A stretch of 64,000 nt of DNA from Candidatus Jettenia caeni (GCA_000296795.1 BAFH01000003.1:806401-870400); one strand, 5' to 3'; shown: positions 7,667-17,880, numbered from the stretch's first letter. The notes: generated by a model not told the origin, from the sequence alone. A program made the numbers and translations.

Positions 7667-8782
7667 TTAATGAGGAGTTTCTTTTGTTATACCTTCTAAT
7701 TCTTCCAGCTTTCCTTCAGCAATCTCTTCTTCCAGTCTTACCACTTCCCGGAAAGCGATACCTTCTCTCCAGAGAAAAAGAAAACCCAAAACTATGGAAG
7801 GCAGAACACTGATGGCCCACAAGATAATAGCATAGCTTTGAGCTGCTGTCGCCTGTATCCCAAAAATATCCAGTGATTTTAGTATTGCGATATGAAAGAC
7901 TCCAATGTACCCGGGCGCTTGAGGCAGAGCAATTGCCAGCGCCAGACAAACAGCGATAAGGCATGCGCCAACGAAAGGAAGATGTATATGGAAGGAAAAT
8001 CCAAGGAGATATATTTCTGCTCCGGCAATAATCCAGATCAGGAATGAAAGCGCTAGTATCCATAGGGTCTGCGCTTTGTTCTCCAGTATCCTTAGTCCAT
8101 AAACAAAGGATTCGTAAAACTCCATAGTTTTATCCTTAAATTTGTGGGGGAGAAAGGAACAGAGTTTCAGCAGTATTTTTCTAAAGAAATCAGGCCTTAT
8201 AATAACTAAAAAAAGGGAAACGGTAGTAAGGACTCCTATCACAGCGAATACCTCAGTCCATTTTTTCAAGGAGGGAATAATGGATTCCTTAATTGTGTTT
8301 ACTTCATGGGGTGAAACCTGAACAGAGGGATTGTGGTTCGTTGCAGAGGGGTGTGGCAGTAAAGCGATGACGACCACGGTAAAGAGAATAAGGCTTAACA
8401 TATCGAATATCCGCTCCACGATTACGGTGGCAACCGAGGTTGAAAATTTTACACCCTCCTTTTTATATAATAAAAAAGGCCGTAAAACTTCTCCAACACG
8501 GGCGGGAAGGATGTTGTTTGCCATGAAACCAATGCAGGTGATAGATAACAGGTTTATCATAGGAATTGATTTAATGTGCGATAATAATCCTTGCCAACGA
8601 AGCGTCCTCACTGCAAAAAATAGCAAGGATAAAATAAGTGTTGGTATGATAAACCAATAATTTGCTTCCCGTAAGGCATTTCCCAGGAGTGACCATTTGA
8701 TATTTTTGACAAATAACCATAAGCAAACAACGCTAACGATAATACTTAAAATGAAAAAGATATTTTTTTTGTTCAAATTCAT
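7667..8782 (-). CDS. LPG-synthase-TM / YbhN-type flippase-like membrane protein
   Basis: 371 residues with about eight hydrophobic segments. Motifs typical of the lysylphosphatidylglycerol synthase transmembrane family (UPF0104) are visible: 'FFAVRTLRWQGLL' , 'GFMANNILPARVGEVLRPFLL', 'VATVIVERIFDML' and 'ALPQAPGYIGVFHIAI'. Members of this group move lipids or lipid-linked sugars across membranes; the soluble aminoacyl-transfer domain of true MprF is absent. Its start is 7 bp after the uvrA stop, so the two genes are probably co-transcribed. The C-terminal tail is acidic and cytoplasmic. The exact lipid substrate cannot be told. Confidence 0.8.
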   Translation of the reverse strand: MNLNKKNIFFILSIIVSVVCLWLFVKNIKWSLLGNALREANYWFIIPTLILSLLFFAVRTLRWQGLLSHIKSIPMINLLSITCIGFMANNILPARVGEVLRPFLLYKKEGVKFSTSVATVIVERIFDMLSLILFTVVVIALLPHPSATNHNPSVQVSPHEVNTIKESIIPSLKKWTEVFAVIGVLTTVSLFLVIIRPDFFRKILLKLCSFLPHKFKDKTMEFYESFVYGLRILENKAQTLWILALSFLIWIIAGAEIYLLGFSFHIHLPFVGACLIAVCLALAIALPQAPGYIGVFHIAILKSLDIFGIQATAAQSYAIILWAISVLPSIVLGFLFLWREGIAFREVVRLEEEIAEGKLEELEGITKETPH

Positions 8783-8789
8783 TGCTTTA

Positions 8790-11660
8790 TCAATTTGAGA
8801 TAACGCTCCGTTTGCGTCTGCCTGCGTTTGATGTTTGAGAAAAATAAGGCTTCAAATACCTGCCGGTATAACTTGATTGTATTTGAGAGATTTGTTCCGG
8901 CGTGCCACATCCAACGACATATCCGCCCGCATTGCCGCCTTCGGGACCAAGATCGATAAGATAATCAGCAGATTTAATAATATCCAGATTATGTTCCACC
9001 ACGATTAAAGAGTGTCCGGCCTCAAGTAATTTCTGAAAACATGTGAGTAATTTTTGAATATCATCCATGTGGAGTCCTATCGTAGGTTCATCAAAGATAA
9101 AGAGCATCACGTCGGTGTTTTCCTGAGCTATGTAGGATGAAATTTTGAGTCTTTGTGCCTCTCCTCCGGATAAGGTTGTTGCAGGTTGGCCTAACCGCAG
9201 GTAGCCCAATCCCGTATCCTGAAGAAATTTTAATCCTTTGGTAATTCGCGCTGAATCATGGAAGAATATAAGGGCTTCATCTACCGTCATTTCCAATACC
9301 TCATGGATGTTTTTGTCTTTATATTTTACATCAAGCACCTTTTTATTAAATCGTTTCCCGTTACATTTATCGCAGGTAATTGTAATGTCTGCAAGGAACT
9401 GCATATCGACTATAATATAGCCGGCGCCCTCGCATTGTTCGCATCTTCCGCCAGCCACATTGAAAGAAAAAGAGCCGATTTCCAGTTTTCGTATTTTTGC
9501 ATCCCGGGTTGATGAAAAGAGCCTTCGGATTTCATCAAATATCTTTATGTATGTAACGGGATTAGAACGAGGGGTTCGGCCTATGGGTGATTGATCCACA
9601 AGGACAACATCAGTAATTAATTGTGTACCTTCGATACCCTTGTATTTTCCTATGAGTCCTGCGTACCCTTTTTTCTTTTCTTTTATTGCCCCGTAAAGGG
9701 TATCTTGTACAAGGGTGCTTTTCCCTGATCCGGATACCCCCGTTACACATACGAGCATATTAAGAGGAAAGGTAACATCTATTCCCTTCAAATTATTTTG
9801 TGAAGCGCCTCTCAATACAATGGCCTTCTTGGAACTTTTTTTCCGGTTCCGGGGTATTTTAATCTCTTTAGCGCCTTTTAAATATTGTCCCGTCAGTGAA
9901 ATATTATGAGCAGGCAAATCTTTAAATGCACCCTGATAAACAAGCATGCCGCCATTTTCACCTGCCCCCGGTCCAATATCGATAATCTCATCCGCTGCCT
10001 TAATGACCTCTTTTTCATGTTCAACGACGACAACGGTGTTTCCAATACTCTGTAATCGTTTCAGGATCTGTATGAGCCTGTCGGTATCTCTCGGATGAAG
10101 CCCAATACTCGGTTCATCCAGGATATAGAGGGTATTTACCAGTGAAGAACCCAGAGATGTTGTAAGGTTTACCCGTTGTGCTTCTCCTCCGGAAAGGGTA
10201 CGGGTCATACGATCCAGGGTCAGATATTCTAATCCTACCTGGATCATGTAGTCTAACCGCTTTTTGATTTCCTGTAAAAGCAAGTGAGCTATATTGGTTT
10301 CATAATCGGTAAGCTGAAGTTCTTTGAAGAATTGGTAAGCTTCTTCAATTGTCATGTTGCAGATATCCGATATATTCTTATTGTTAATCAGAACATGTAA
10401 TGCCTGATTTTTCAAGCGTTTTCCATTGCAGGTATGACAAAGGGTATATCCCCGGTATTTACTCAGGAATACGCGGATGTGCATCTTATATTTTCGTTGT
10501 TCTAACCAGTGAAAAAAATCGTAGATACCACAGAAATCTTCTGTGCCTTCCAGGATTAATTTTACCTGCTCCTTCGTTAATTTACGGAAGGGGACAGTGA
10601 GTGGTATATTATATTTTGCAGATGCCTTTTTAAGCGATTCAAACATCGAGTTGTAGGTAGGTGTTTTCCAGGGAGCGATAGCTCCCTGATTCAACGTTTT
10701 TTCTTTATCCGGTATGACGGCATCCAGGTTGATATCGATAGTATGTCCAAAACCCTGACATTTAGGACAGGCGCCAATCGGGTTGTTAAACGAAAATAGC
10801 ATAGGTACGGGATCAGGATATTCAATAGCACAATAACTGCAAAAGAATTGCTTGCTGTATTTGAGTTCTCTCCAGGGGGCTCCCTGAATATTAAGAGGCT
10901 GGCCTTGTATATGCGGATCATTACAAAGAGAAGAATCAGGACTATTGTAGATAATACTTGCATGTCCCGCACCCAGGCGGTATGCAGTTTCCAGAGCATC
11001 CACAAGGCGTTCTTTACTAACGTCTTTAACGACAAGCCGGTCAATAATTCCATAAACAAATTTTGCAGATCTGATATCCCAATCGTTTTTTTCTGAGGTG
11101 ATGTCAAGAATAGCAGTATCGGCCAGGATTCTTACCAACCCACGCTCTTTCAGCAGGTTAATGTGTGCCTGACTTGAAACTTTTTGACTCATAACGATTG
11201 GGAATGTAACGAGGAACCGTGTTTCTTCCGGCAATGATAAGATGGTTTCCACAATATGAGAGACAGAGTCTATTTGTACCTGTCGGTTACAGATGCTACA
11301 AAAGGTCTTGCCAATCCGGGCAAACAGTAATCTCAGGTAGTCATTAATCTCTGTGGCAGTCCCAACGGTTGAGCGGCGGTTTTTTACCGGATTTTTTTGC
11401 TGAATGGCTATTGCAGGCGGGATTCCTTCGATGTGATCTACATCCGGTTTATCCATTTTTTCCAGGAATTGACGCGCATAAGCTGAAAAAGACTCTACAT
11501 ATCGCCTTTGCCCCTCTGCAAAAAGGGTATCAAATGCCAGGCTTGATTTGCCCGATCCACTGACTCCTGTAATCACCACAAGCTTTTTATGCGGGATTTC
11601 AACGGTGATATTCTTAAGATTATGCACCCGTATGCCACGGGCAATAATGGATTTTTTCAT
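8790..11660 (-). CDS. uvrA: UvrA, excinuclease ABC subunit A
   Basis: 956 residues, close to the usual 940. Both ABC halves are complete: Walker A 'GVSGSGKSS' near residue 33 and 'GVSGSGKST' near 640; signature 'LSGGEAQR' in each half; Walker B 'LYILDEPSIGLHP' and 'LFIFDEPTIGLH'. Zinc-binding cysteine pairs are present (CSYC...CPKC; CEQC...CDKC). UvrA recognises bulky DNA lesions and loads UvrB in nucleotide-excision repair. uvrB and uvrC are not in the window. No Shine-Dalgarno sequence is obvious before the ATG at 11660. Confidence 0.97.
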   Translation of the reverse strand: MKKSIIARGIRVHNLKNITVEIPHKKLVVITGVSGSGKSSLAFDTLFAEGQRRYVESFSAYARQFLEKMDKPDVDHIEGIPPAIAIQQKNPVKNRRSTVGTATEINDYLRLLFARIGKTFCSICNRQVQIDSVSHIVETILSLPEETRFLVTFPIVMSQKVSSQAHINLLKERGLVRILADTAILDITSEKNDWDIRSAKFVYGIIDRLVVKDVSKERLVDALETAYRLGAGHASIIYNSPDSSLCNDPHIQGQPLNIQGAPWRELKYSKQFFCSYCAIEYPDPVPMLFSFNNPIGACPKCQGFGHTIDINLDAVIPDKEKTLNQGAIAPWKTPTYNSMFESLKKASAKYNIPLTVPFRKLTKEQVKLILEGTEDFCGIYDFFHWLEQRKYKMHIRVFLSKYRGYTLCHTCNGKRLKNQALHVLINNKNISDICNMTIEEAYQFFKELQLTDYETNIAHLLLQEIKKRLDYMIQVGLEYLTLDRMTRTLSGGEAQRVNLTTSLGSSLVNTLYILDEPSIGLHPRDTDRLIQILKRLQSIGNTVVVVEHEKEVIKAADEIIDIGPGAGENGGMLVYQGAFKDLPAHNISLTGQYLKGAKEIKIPRNRKKSSKKAIVLRGASQNNLKGIDVTFPLNMLVCVTGVSGSGKSTLVQDTLYGAIKEKKKGYAGLIGKYKGIEGTQLITDVVLVDQSPIGRTPRSNPVTYIKIFDEIRRLFSSTRDAKIRKLEIGSFSFNVAGGRCEQCEGAGYIIVDMQFLADITITCDKCNGKRFNKKVLDVKYKDKNIHEVLEMTVDEALIFFHDSARITKGLKFLQDTGLGYLRLGQPATTLSGGEAQRLKISSYIAQENTDVMLFIFDEPTIGLHMDDIQKLLTCFQKLLEAGHSLIVVEHNLDIIKSADYLIDLGPEGGNAGGYVVGCGTPEQISQIQSSYTGRYLKPYFSQTSNAGRRKRSVISN

Positions 11661-11773
11661 AGTTGTGTAATTGTTTTAGTTGAATGGTAAAGAAATTTTC
11701 ATTTGGACACGGATGAACATAGATTTCTTAATAATTTCCCTGTATCTGTTTCGTGTTCATTCGTGGCTAACAC

Positions 11774-12631
11774 CTACAGGTTTTTGTCCAGGTACTCCTT
11801 TAATGCCTCCTGCCACGGTTTCATGGTTTGCCCGCTATCTTGGGTATATTTAGTGCAGTTGAGAGAAGAATTTTGAGGAACCATTGCAGCACGTTTGTAA
11901 TCAGCAGTTTTCACCGGGAGTACCGATACAGAGCTATCGGTTAATTCGAAGATCTTCTTTGCCCATTCATACCGTGAACAAGTCCCTGAATTTGTTATAT
12001 GATAGAGGCCCCGAAGGTCCAGCGAAATCATTGTTCCTATTGCATGCGATAAGTTTGCTGTATACGTAGGGCTTCCATACTGATCAGTTACAACGGACAC
12101 TGAGCGGTTCTTTTTTCCAAGATCAAGCATGGTAGTTACGAAATTTCTTCTCCACGGACCAAAGAGCCATGCTGTCCTGATGATAATGTAATTATCCAAT
12201 ATCTCCTGTATAGCCAACTCTCCTGCAAGTTTCGATTTACCATAAACCGATATGGGATTCGTTTGATCCGTTTCGATATAAGGCTCATTTTTCGTGCCAT
12301 CAAATACATAGTCAGTACTTATCTGGATAACCTTTGCCTCTGCATGTTTTGCAGCCAATGCTATATTTTTTGCTCCGGCAGCGTTAACGGCAAAAGCCAC
12401 AGGTATCTGTGTTTCACATGCATCTACATTTGTAAACGCTGCACAATTGATAATAGTATTTGGCCTGATGTGAGCGATGAGTCTGGAGGTGTCTGAATGA
12501 TGAGTAATATCCACCTGCTTATGGTTTACGCCAATTACTTCGGAAATACTTTTGGAATGAGAGAGATTGGACAAATAGTTAACAAGATATCTGCCCAGCA
12601 TGCCGTCAGAGCCAATAACAAGTATTTTCAT
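11774..12631 (-). CDS. rfbD: dTDP-4-dehydrorhamnose reductase
   Basis: 285 residues of the extended short-chain dehydrogenase fold. The NAD(P)-binding motif 'GSDGMLGRYL' is at the N-terminus; 'NCAAFTNVDACE', 'ISTDYVFDG' and the catalytic 'YGKSKLAGE' (Tyr-x3-Lys) follow, with 'IRTAWLFGP' after them. The enzyme makes dTDP-L-rhamnose for surface polysaccharide. Its ATG overlaps the stop of the exporter gene upstream by 4 bp (ATGA), so translation is coupled to the MsbA-type transporter, linking sugar precursor synthesis to glycan or lipid export. The other rml genes are not nearby. Confidence 0.92.
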   Translation of the reverse strand: MKILVIGSDGMLGRYLVNYLSNLSHSKSISEVIGVNHKQVDITHHSDTSRLIAHIRPNTIINCAAFTNVDACETQIPVAFAVNAAGAKNIALAAKHAEAKVIQISTDYVFDGTKNEPYIETDQTNPISVYGKSKLAGELAIQEILDNYIIIRTAWLFGPWRRNFVTTMLDLGKKNRSVSVVTDQYGSPTYTANLSHAIGTMISLDLRGLYHITNSGTCSRYEWAKKIFELTDSSVSVLPVKTADYKRAAMVPQNSSLNCTKYTQDSGQTMKPWQEALKEYLDKNL

Positions 12632-14517
12632 AGAGAGATTGTATTAAAATGTAACTGATAGACACGTTTATATTCCCCTTCTTCCGACATGAGGGACTCA
12701 TGATTGCCTACTTCTATGATACGTCCATGTTTCATTACAACGATTCTGTTACAATGTTGTATTGTGGAGAGGCGGTGGGCAACAATAATGGTTGTTCTGC
12801 CGGTAATCAGATTGTTTAATGCATCCTGCACCAGCTTCTCAGATGTATAATCCAGGGATGAAGTTGCTTCATCCAAGAGTAAAATGGGAGCGTTTTTTAA
12901 TATGGCGCGGGCAATGGCAATTCGCTGGCGTTGTCCTCCCGATAATTTCACCCCCAATTCACCTACCACCGTATCATAGCCTTTGGGAAGTTCCATAATG
13001 AAGTCGTGAATATGGGCAGCTTGTGCCGCAGCATGAACGTCAGCTATCGAGGCATCCCTTTTTCCATAGAGAATATTCTCATAAAAACTACGATTAAAAA
13101 GAAAGGTCTGTTGGGCTACAATCGCAATATGAGAAAGAAGCGATTCTCGTTTGATCTGCCGTATATCTATTCCATCAATTTCGATACTACCTTCGACAGG
13201 ATCATAGAAACGCGGTATTAAGTTTATAAGACTGGTCTTACCTGCCCCGCTTTCACCTACAATGGCAATAACCTCCCCTTTATAAATCGTAAGGCATATA
13301 TCTTTCAATTTAAATTCTTTACTGCCATCATATGAAAAGCTTACATTCTTAAAGGAGATGCCTTCTTCTATTCTATCGAGATGCACAGCTTCAGGATGGT
13401 CTTTTATATCTGGCTCTATTGTTAATAGCTCAAAGACCCTGCTTACACCGGAAAGCGATTCCTGCAGGCTTGCGTAACCCTTCGCCAATTTCTTTACTGA
13501 AGTAATTACCATAAAACCGGTAGCAGTAATAAACCCCGCAAGTTCTCCAGGCGTGATTTTTTTTGATATGACTACATAACCGCCAAAAGCAATTAAAGCA
13601 GCAAGCCCTAAGGTATAGACGAATTCACTGGTGCTGGTATTGAGCGCCTTTGCCTTAACCATTTTTAACCTTTTTTTGTAGAAGCGTTCACTGATCGTGT
13701 GTATCTCCCGGCTCTCTTCATCTTCCATTTTGAATGCCTTTACAATCCGAATACCTGCAAACATTTCACGTAAGGCGTCCGTAAGATCGGAGAGATGCCG
13801 GAGGCTCCCTTTGCCATGTTTTTTAATCTTCTTGCCCATGATCAGTACCGGGAAGAACACGATGGGAAAAACAATCAGGGTGAATAACGACAGCTTCCAG
13901 CTAAAATAAAATGCTAAGACCAGTCCACATATCAGTTTCATGGGCTGAAGCAATATTTCATCAAAAAGAATGGTGAGTCCGGATTGTGTAACGGCCATAT
14001 CATTTGTTAATCTCGACAGCAAATCACCACTCTTCCTGTTTTCAAAAAAACTGAGGGGTTGAGGCAGCAGATGGTCACATACCTTATTTCGAATATCCAC
14101 AACCACAGCCCACATGATAAGGTTTCTGAAATATTGCTGAAAATAAGATGACAGGAAAATAATGGGAGCGAGGATTGCCATTACTATGCCGATACTGGTA
14201 AATGAACCTGTTGCACGTTTCTGCACTCGTTCGATAAAGGTAAATTTATTGAAGACCTGTTCTTTAAATTGCCTGGCAGGAGAAGAACTTTTCTGGTCCT
14301 GTACCGGTTGATCTATATCTATCTTTGGCAAGTCAGTTATTTCTTGTACTTCCCCATGAAGCAATTTGTCCAGAATAGGTTTGATCAGTGATATCTGAAT
14401 GCCATTTGCCGATGTATAGAGTATCATACTGATAATGGCCAATATCATAATCCTCCAATAGGGTTTTGCAAAAGATAATAACTTGGCGCACTCACGGAAA
14501 AGTGAATTCCTTATCAT
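12628..14517 (-). CDS. MsbA-type ABC exporter (permease-ATPase fusion)
   Basis: 629 residues: an N-terminal ABC exporter membrane domain (about six helices, residues 15-350) and a C-terminal nucleotide-binding domain with Walker A 'GESGAGKTS', 'QQTFLFNRSFYENILYG', signature 'LSGGQRQR' and Walker B 'LLLDEATSSLD'. The family homodimerises and flips lipids such as lipid A core or lipid-linked oligosaccharides. A hydrophilic insert after the first helices (about residues 65-95) is longer than usual. GAGGAAC lies just upstream of ATG 14517. Coupling to rfbD favours a role in LPS or glycan export; multidrug export is the alternative. Confidence 0.9.
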   Translation of the reverse strand: MIRNSLFRECAKLLSFAKPYWRIMILAIISMILYTSANGIQISLIKPILDKLLHGEVQEITDLPKIDIDQPVQDQKSSSPARQFKEQVFNKFTFIERVQKRATGSFTSIGIVMAILAPIIFLSSYFQQYFRNLIMWAVVVDIRNKVCDHLLPQPLSFFENRKSGDLLSRLTNDMAVTQSGLTILFDEILLQPMKLICGLVLAFYFSWKLSLFTLIVFPIVFFPVLIMGKKIKKHGKGSLRHLSDLTDALREMFAGIRIVKAFKMEDEESREIHTISERFYKKRLKMVKAKALNTSTSEFVYTLGLAALIAFGGYVVISKKITPGELAGFITATGFMVITSVKKLAKGYASLQESLSGVSRVFELLTIEPDIKDHPEAVHLDRIEEGISFKNVSFSYDGSKEFKLKDICLTIYKGEVIAIVGESGAGKTSLINLIPRFYDPVEGSIEIDGIDIRQIKRESLLSHIAIVAQQTFLFNRSFYENILYGKRDASIADVHAAAQAAHIHDFIMELPKGYDTVVGELGVKLSGGQRQRIAIARAILKNAPILLLDEATSSLDYTSEKLVQDALNNLITGRTTIIVAHRLSTIQHCNRIVVMKHGRIIEVGNHESLMSEEGEYKRVYQLHFNTISL

Positions 14518-14987
14518 CGGTTCCTCAATTGATTTTGTGAAATAAAAGGCATTAAAGAAGATACGTTGTGCAGGGGTGATAGAATAAAATCTGATGTGTT
14601 AAGCACGTATTACATTGTTTATAGAGTTTTATAATCGCTCGTTACCGAGCTATGTTTTAGGGATATTACCTGCCATCACTCATCAGCTACAAAACATTTC
14701 AGGCGCTATTCAACTGGAAAAATGCTATCACATAGCTATCTGTTTTTCAATAAAAAGATTTTGTGTTGACCCGACTGAGGAAGATAAAATATAATCTTCA
14801 AGGTAAAAAGAATGAAATTTTCTTGAAAGGCTTGGGAATCAAAGTAAAATGGTAAGACATAAAAACAGAAAAAATACGTCATAAACCATTGAAACAAGAA
14901 AGTTTGTATTGATTATCTATAATAAGTAAACATTCGGGAATTTTGTTATTGCTAACACTTCCTTTTCTTCTATGAGTAAAATATATT
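14518..14987. other. Divergent intergenic region between exporter and recJ
   Basis: 470 bp, AT-rich and without a credible gene. It must hold promoters for both directions. A good plus-strand candidate is at 14766-14795. Just before recJ there is a tandem ATGAGTAAAATATATT / ATGAGTAAAAG arrangement; the first ATG (14971) gives only a 7-codon ORF overlapping the recJ start, a possible minimal leader. Confidence 0.5.
14766..14795 (+). promoter_or_regulatory. Candidate sigma70 promoter upstream of recJ
   Basis: TTGACC (14766-14771) and TATAAT (14790-14795) are separated by 18 bp. The -10 is a perfect match. It points to recJ, leaving a leader of about 185 nt, or could drive a small RNA in that leader. 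Confidence 0.5.
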
Positions 14988-16721
14988 ATGAGTAAAAGGT
15001 GGATATTTTTTCCCCTCAACAAGGCATTACAGATAGAGATTGCAAGTAAACTTAAAATATCACCTTTGTTGGCACAAGTCCTTATCAATCGTGGGATACT
15101 GGATATTACATCGGCGAGAAACTTTCTCCAGCCGCAAATTGCGGGATTAGGAGATCCTTCTCTCCTTCACGGCATGGAAGAGGCATCTATCCGGATTAAT
15201 AAAGCTGTAAGTAAAGGGGAGAAGATTGTTATCTATGGTGATTACGACGTTGACGGACTAACAGCTACTGCGGTCATGTATCGTTGCCTGAAACTATTAG
15301 GAGCGCAGGTACGTTATTATATCCCTGAAAGGCTGGAAGAGGGGTATGGTCTCAATGCAGATGCCATTAGAAGATTAAAAGAGGATGGAGCTGCTGTTAT
15401 TCTGACAGTAGATTGTGGTATCAATGCCTGCCGTGAGGCAGATCTCGCGCGTGCGTATGGTATTGATCTGATTATTACTGATCACCATCAACCTGGCCAG
15501 GAAATACCTAATGCTTTTGTGGTGATCAATCCGAAATTGGAATCATCTCCGGGCGTCTTCAGAGATCTTTCCGGAGTCGGCATTGCTTTTAAGCTTGCAT
15601 GGGCTATCGGGCAATATTTTTCTCCTCTCAGGAAGGTATCTCCGGAATTCAAAGATTTTCTCCTCAGCGCAATAGGGCTGGTATCATTGGGTACGATTGC
15701 TGATGTAGTGCCGCTGGTGGGTGAAAACCGTATTCTGACAAAATACGGACTTAGCGCATTGCAATATACTGAAATTCCGGGTCTGCGGGCGCTTCTCGAT
15801 ATCGCGGACCTTTCCCATACAAACCTTGATGTCTTTCATGTGGGATACCGGTTGGGACCCCGCCTGAATGCCCCGGGTCGTATAAGTAATGCCGGTATTG
15901 TGGTGGAGATGTTAACTACGGCGTGTAAAGAAAGGGCCGTAGAGATTGCCAATTTTCTGGAACAGGAGAATAAAAGACGGCAAGACATCCAGGTTGATAT
16001 CATGGTATCGGCAAGAAAGAAGGTTATCAATGAAATAAACCTGGATGAAACGAGCGCTATCGTGTTGGCAGACCAGACCTGGCATCCTGGAGTTATAGGA
16101 ATTATTGCCTCGAAAATTGTGGAAGAGTTTAACCGTCCCACGGTAATGATTGCTATTACCGATGATGTGGGTCATGGCTCCGCACGTTCCATCCCGTCAT
16201 TCCATATACTGAAAGCCCTGGAATTTTGTAAGAGTAAGCTGCTTTCGGTAGGGGGTCATGCACAGGCTGCCGGATTAAAGATACATCCTCAACACATCAA
16301 CGAATTTCGTGATATGCTCAACAGCGCGACATCTCAAAGGCTTCACAAGACGGATCTGGTACCCGTCCTGAATATTGATGCAGAAATTACCCTTTCGATG
16401 CTATCGAAGGCATTAGTGACAGAACTTGCGCGTCTGTCCCCCTACGGCGAAGGGAACCCCGCCCCTGTGTTTGCTGCCACAAATTTAAAAATTGTCGGTC
16501 AGCCACGCCGTATTGGTACAAAGGGGCAACATCTGAGCTTTTATGTGAAACAGGAAGATGTTGCTATCAGGGCTGTAGCTTTTGGGATGGGCGGACAAAT
16601 AGACAGGCTGAGACAAAACGGGAGGGCATGTTCTCTTGCCTTCGCCGTAAAAATAAATAATTGGATGGATGGTGATAATCTTGAACTGGAGGTTAAAGAT
16701 ATAAAATTTGATAATGAATAA
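14988..16721 (+). CDS. recJ: RecJ single-stranded-DNA-specific exonuclease
   Basis: 577 residues, the usual length. DHH-family motifs are complete: 'YGDYDVDGLTATAVMY', 'VDCGINA', 'IITDHHQPG', then the DHHA1 part with 'GHGSARSIPSFHILKAL' and 'VGGHAQAAG' and a C-terminal OB-like region. RecJ digests single-stranded DNA 5' to 3' in recombination, mismatch and base-excision repair and uses Mn2+/Mg2+ bound by the Asp/His motifs. The stop TAA shares its last base with the ATG of the next gene, so the two are translationally coupled. Confidence 0.96.
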   Translation: MSKRWIFFPLNKALQIEIASKLKISPLLAQVLINRGILDITSARNFLQPQIAGLGDPSLLHGMEEASIRINKAVSKGEKIVIYGDYDVDGLTATAVMYRCLKLLGAQVRYYIPERLEEGYGLNADAIRRLKEDGAAVILTVDCGINACREADLARAYGIDLIITDHHQPGQEIPNAFVVINPKLESSPGVFRDLSGVGIAFKLAWAIGQYFSPLRKVSPEFKDFLLSAIGLVSLGTIADVVPLVGENRILTKYGLSALQYTEIPGLRALLDIADLSHTNLDVFHVGYRLGPRLNAPGRISNAGIVVEMLTTACKERAVEIANFLEQENKRRQDIQVDIMVSARKKVINEINLDETSAIVLADQTWHPGVIGIIASKIVEEFNRPTVMIAITDDVGHGSARSIPSFHILKALEFCKSKLLSVGGHAQAAGLKIHPQHINEFRDMLNSATSQRLHKTDLVPVLNIDAEITLSMLSKALVTELARLSPYGEGNPAPVFAATNLKIVGQPRRIGTKGQHLSFYVKQEDVAIRAVAFGMGGQIDRLRQNGRACSLAFAVKINNWMDGDNLELEVKDIKFDNE

Positions 16722-17797
16722 TGGACAATATCTGTATTGCAAAAGAGTGGGAGCTTGTTGCTGACCGGATAAAACAAAATGCAAAAACCTGCATCGTTCT
16801 CGGTAGTGTTAATAGTGGCAAAAGCACCTTCTGTAAATTTCTGGTCCGGAAATGGACGGCATCTAAAATGTGCGTTGGGTATGTCGATAGTGATGTAGGG
16901 CAATCCACTTTAGGCCTGCCAACCACGATATCGATGAAGGTTTTTCGTGATCCTCCCCATCCTGATGATTATTCACGTCCGAACGGCTTGCACTTTGTAG
17001 GAAATACTTCGCCGGAAGGTTTTTTGTTACAGACCCTCCATGCATTAAGAATCATGGTGGACACCTGTTTTCAACAGGGTTCGGAAATTGCCCTGATAGA
17101 CACGACGGGTTTTATCGATGGCCCCGTTGCCCGTATTCTGAAATTCTACAAGATAGAAATGCTCAAACCTCAATGGATTATTGCATTACAGGCACAGGGA
17201 GAGATTGAGCATCTTTTGAGAGGATACGAGAGAATGGGCTGGCAGATCATACGGCTTGCAAGTTCAAAGCACGTGATAGTGCGTTCGCAAGCTGAAAGGC
17301 AGAGATACAGAAGCGAAAAATACCGGGCGTATTTCAAACGGGCAAGGGTAATACCGTATCCCGTTACCAAACTTGTATTCCCCTCCTCTATCCTGGGTGT
17401 CGGCCAAAGGGTATATCCTGCTGACATACCAAAAGAAATTCTTGCAAATATTTCTGATTGCTGGTACATGGAAAAGAGCGGATCTGAACTATTAATAGTA
17501 GCAGATCAAGCTGATACGATACTACCGGCAGATAAATTGAAAAAATTTTTTGGAATTGCTACGGTGGTATGTATCAATAAATCTGAATTAAAAGACCTCC
17601 TTGTCGGCTTACATGATAAGAGAAATAATACCCTGGGACTGGGCACAATTGTTGATTTAGACCCTATTACGGAAACATTAACACTCTTTACACCGGTACA
17701 GGATACTCATAAGATAGTAACCGTGCATCTGGGGGCATTAAAAATCGGACAGGGTGGAAATGAAACTGGCAAGATAAAGGTTATTCGCTATGCTTAG
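16721..17797 (+). CDS. CLP1/GRC3-like polynucleotide 5'-kinase
   Basis: 358 residues. The N-terminal P-loop 'VLGSVNSGKSTFCKFLV', followed by 'VGYVDSDVGQSTLGLPTT' and later 'ALIDTTGFIDGPVARILKFYKIEML', is the pattern of the CLP1_P domain found in the eukaryotic/archaeal RNA 5'-OH kinases Clp1 and Grc3/Nol9. A C-terminal beta domain ('GLGTIVDLDPITETLTLFTPV') resembles the Grc3 C-terminal part. Such kinases phosphorylate 5'-OH ends of RNA or DNA. The 1-base overlap with recJ implies joint expression and suggests a DNA- or RNA-end processing partnership. Activity and substrate are inference only. Confidence 0.8.
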   Translation: MDNICIAKEWELVADRIKQNAKTCIVLGSVNSGKSTFCKFLVRKWTASKMCVGYVDSDVGQSTLGLPTTISMKVFRDPPHPDDYSRPNGLHFVGNTSPEGFLLQTLHALRIMVDTCFQQGSEIALIDTTGFIDGPVARILKFYKIEMLKPQWIIALQAQGEIEHLLRGYERMGWQIIRLASSKHVIVRSQAERQRYRSEKYRAYFKRARVIPYPVTKLVFPSSILGVGQRVYPADIPKEILANISDCWYMEKSGSELLIVADQADTILPADKLKKFFGIATVVCINKSELKDLLVGLHDKRNNTLGLGTIVDLDPITETLTLFTPVQDTHKIVTVHLGALKIGQGGNETGKIKVIRYA

Positions 17798-17880
17798 ATT
17801 GGTCAGTGCCCTCTGTATGAGACTGAACATACCGCATTTAACCCTGAAGGAGTGACATCTCAACGCAAATATCCTCTGTC

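Noticed and set aside
12263-12496. Plus-strand ORFs opposite rfbD, uvrA and the exporter
   Set aside because: They are shadows of conserved genes on the minus strand.
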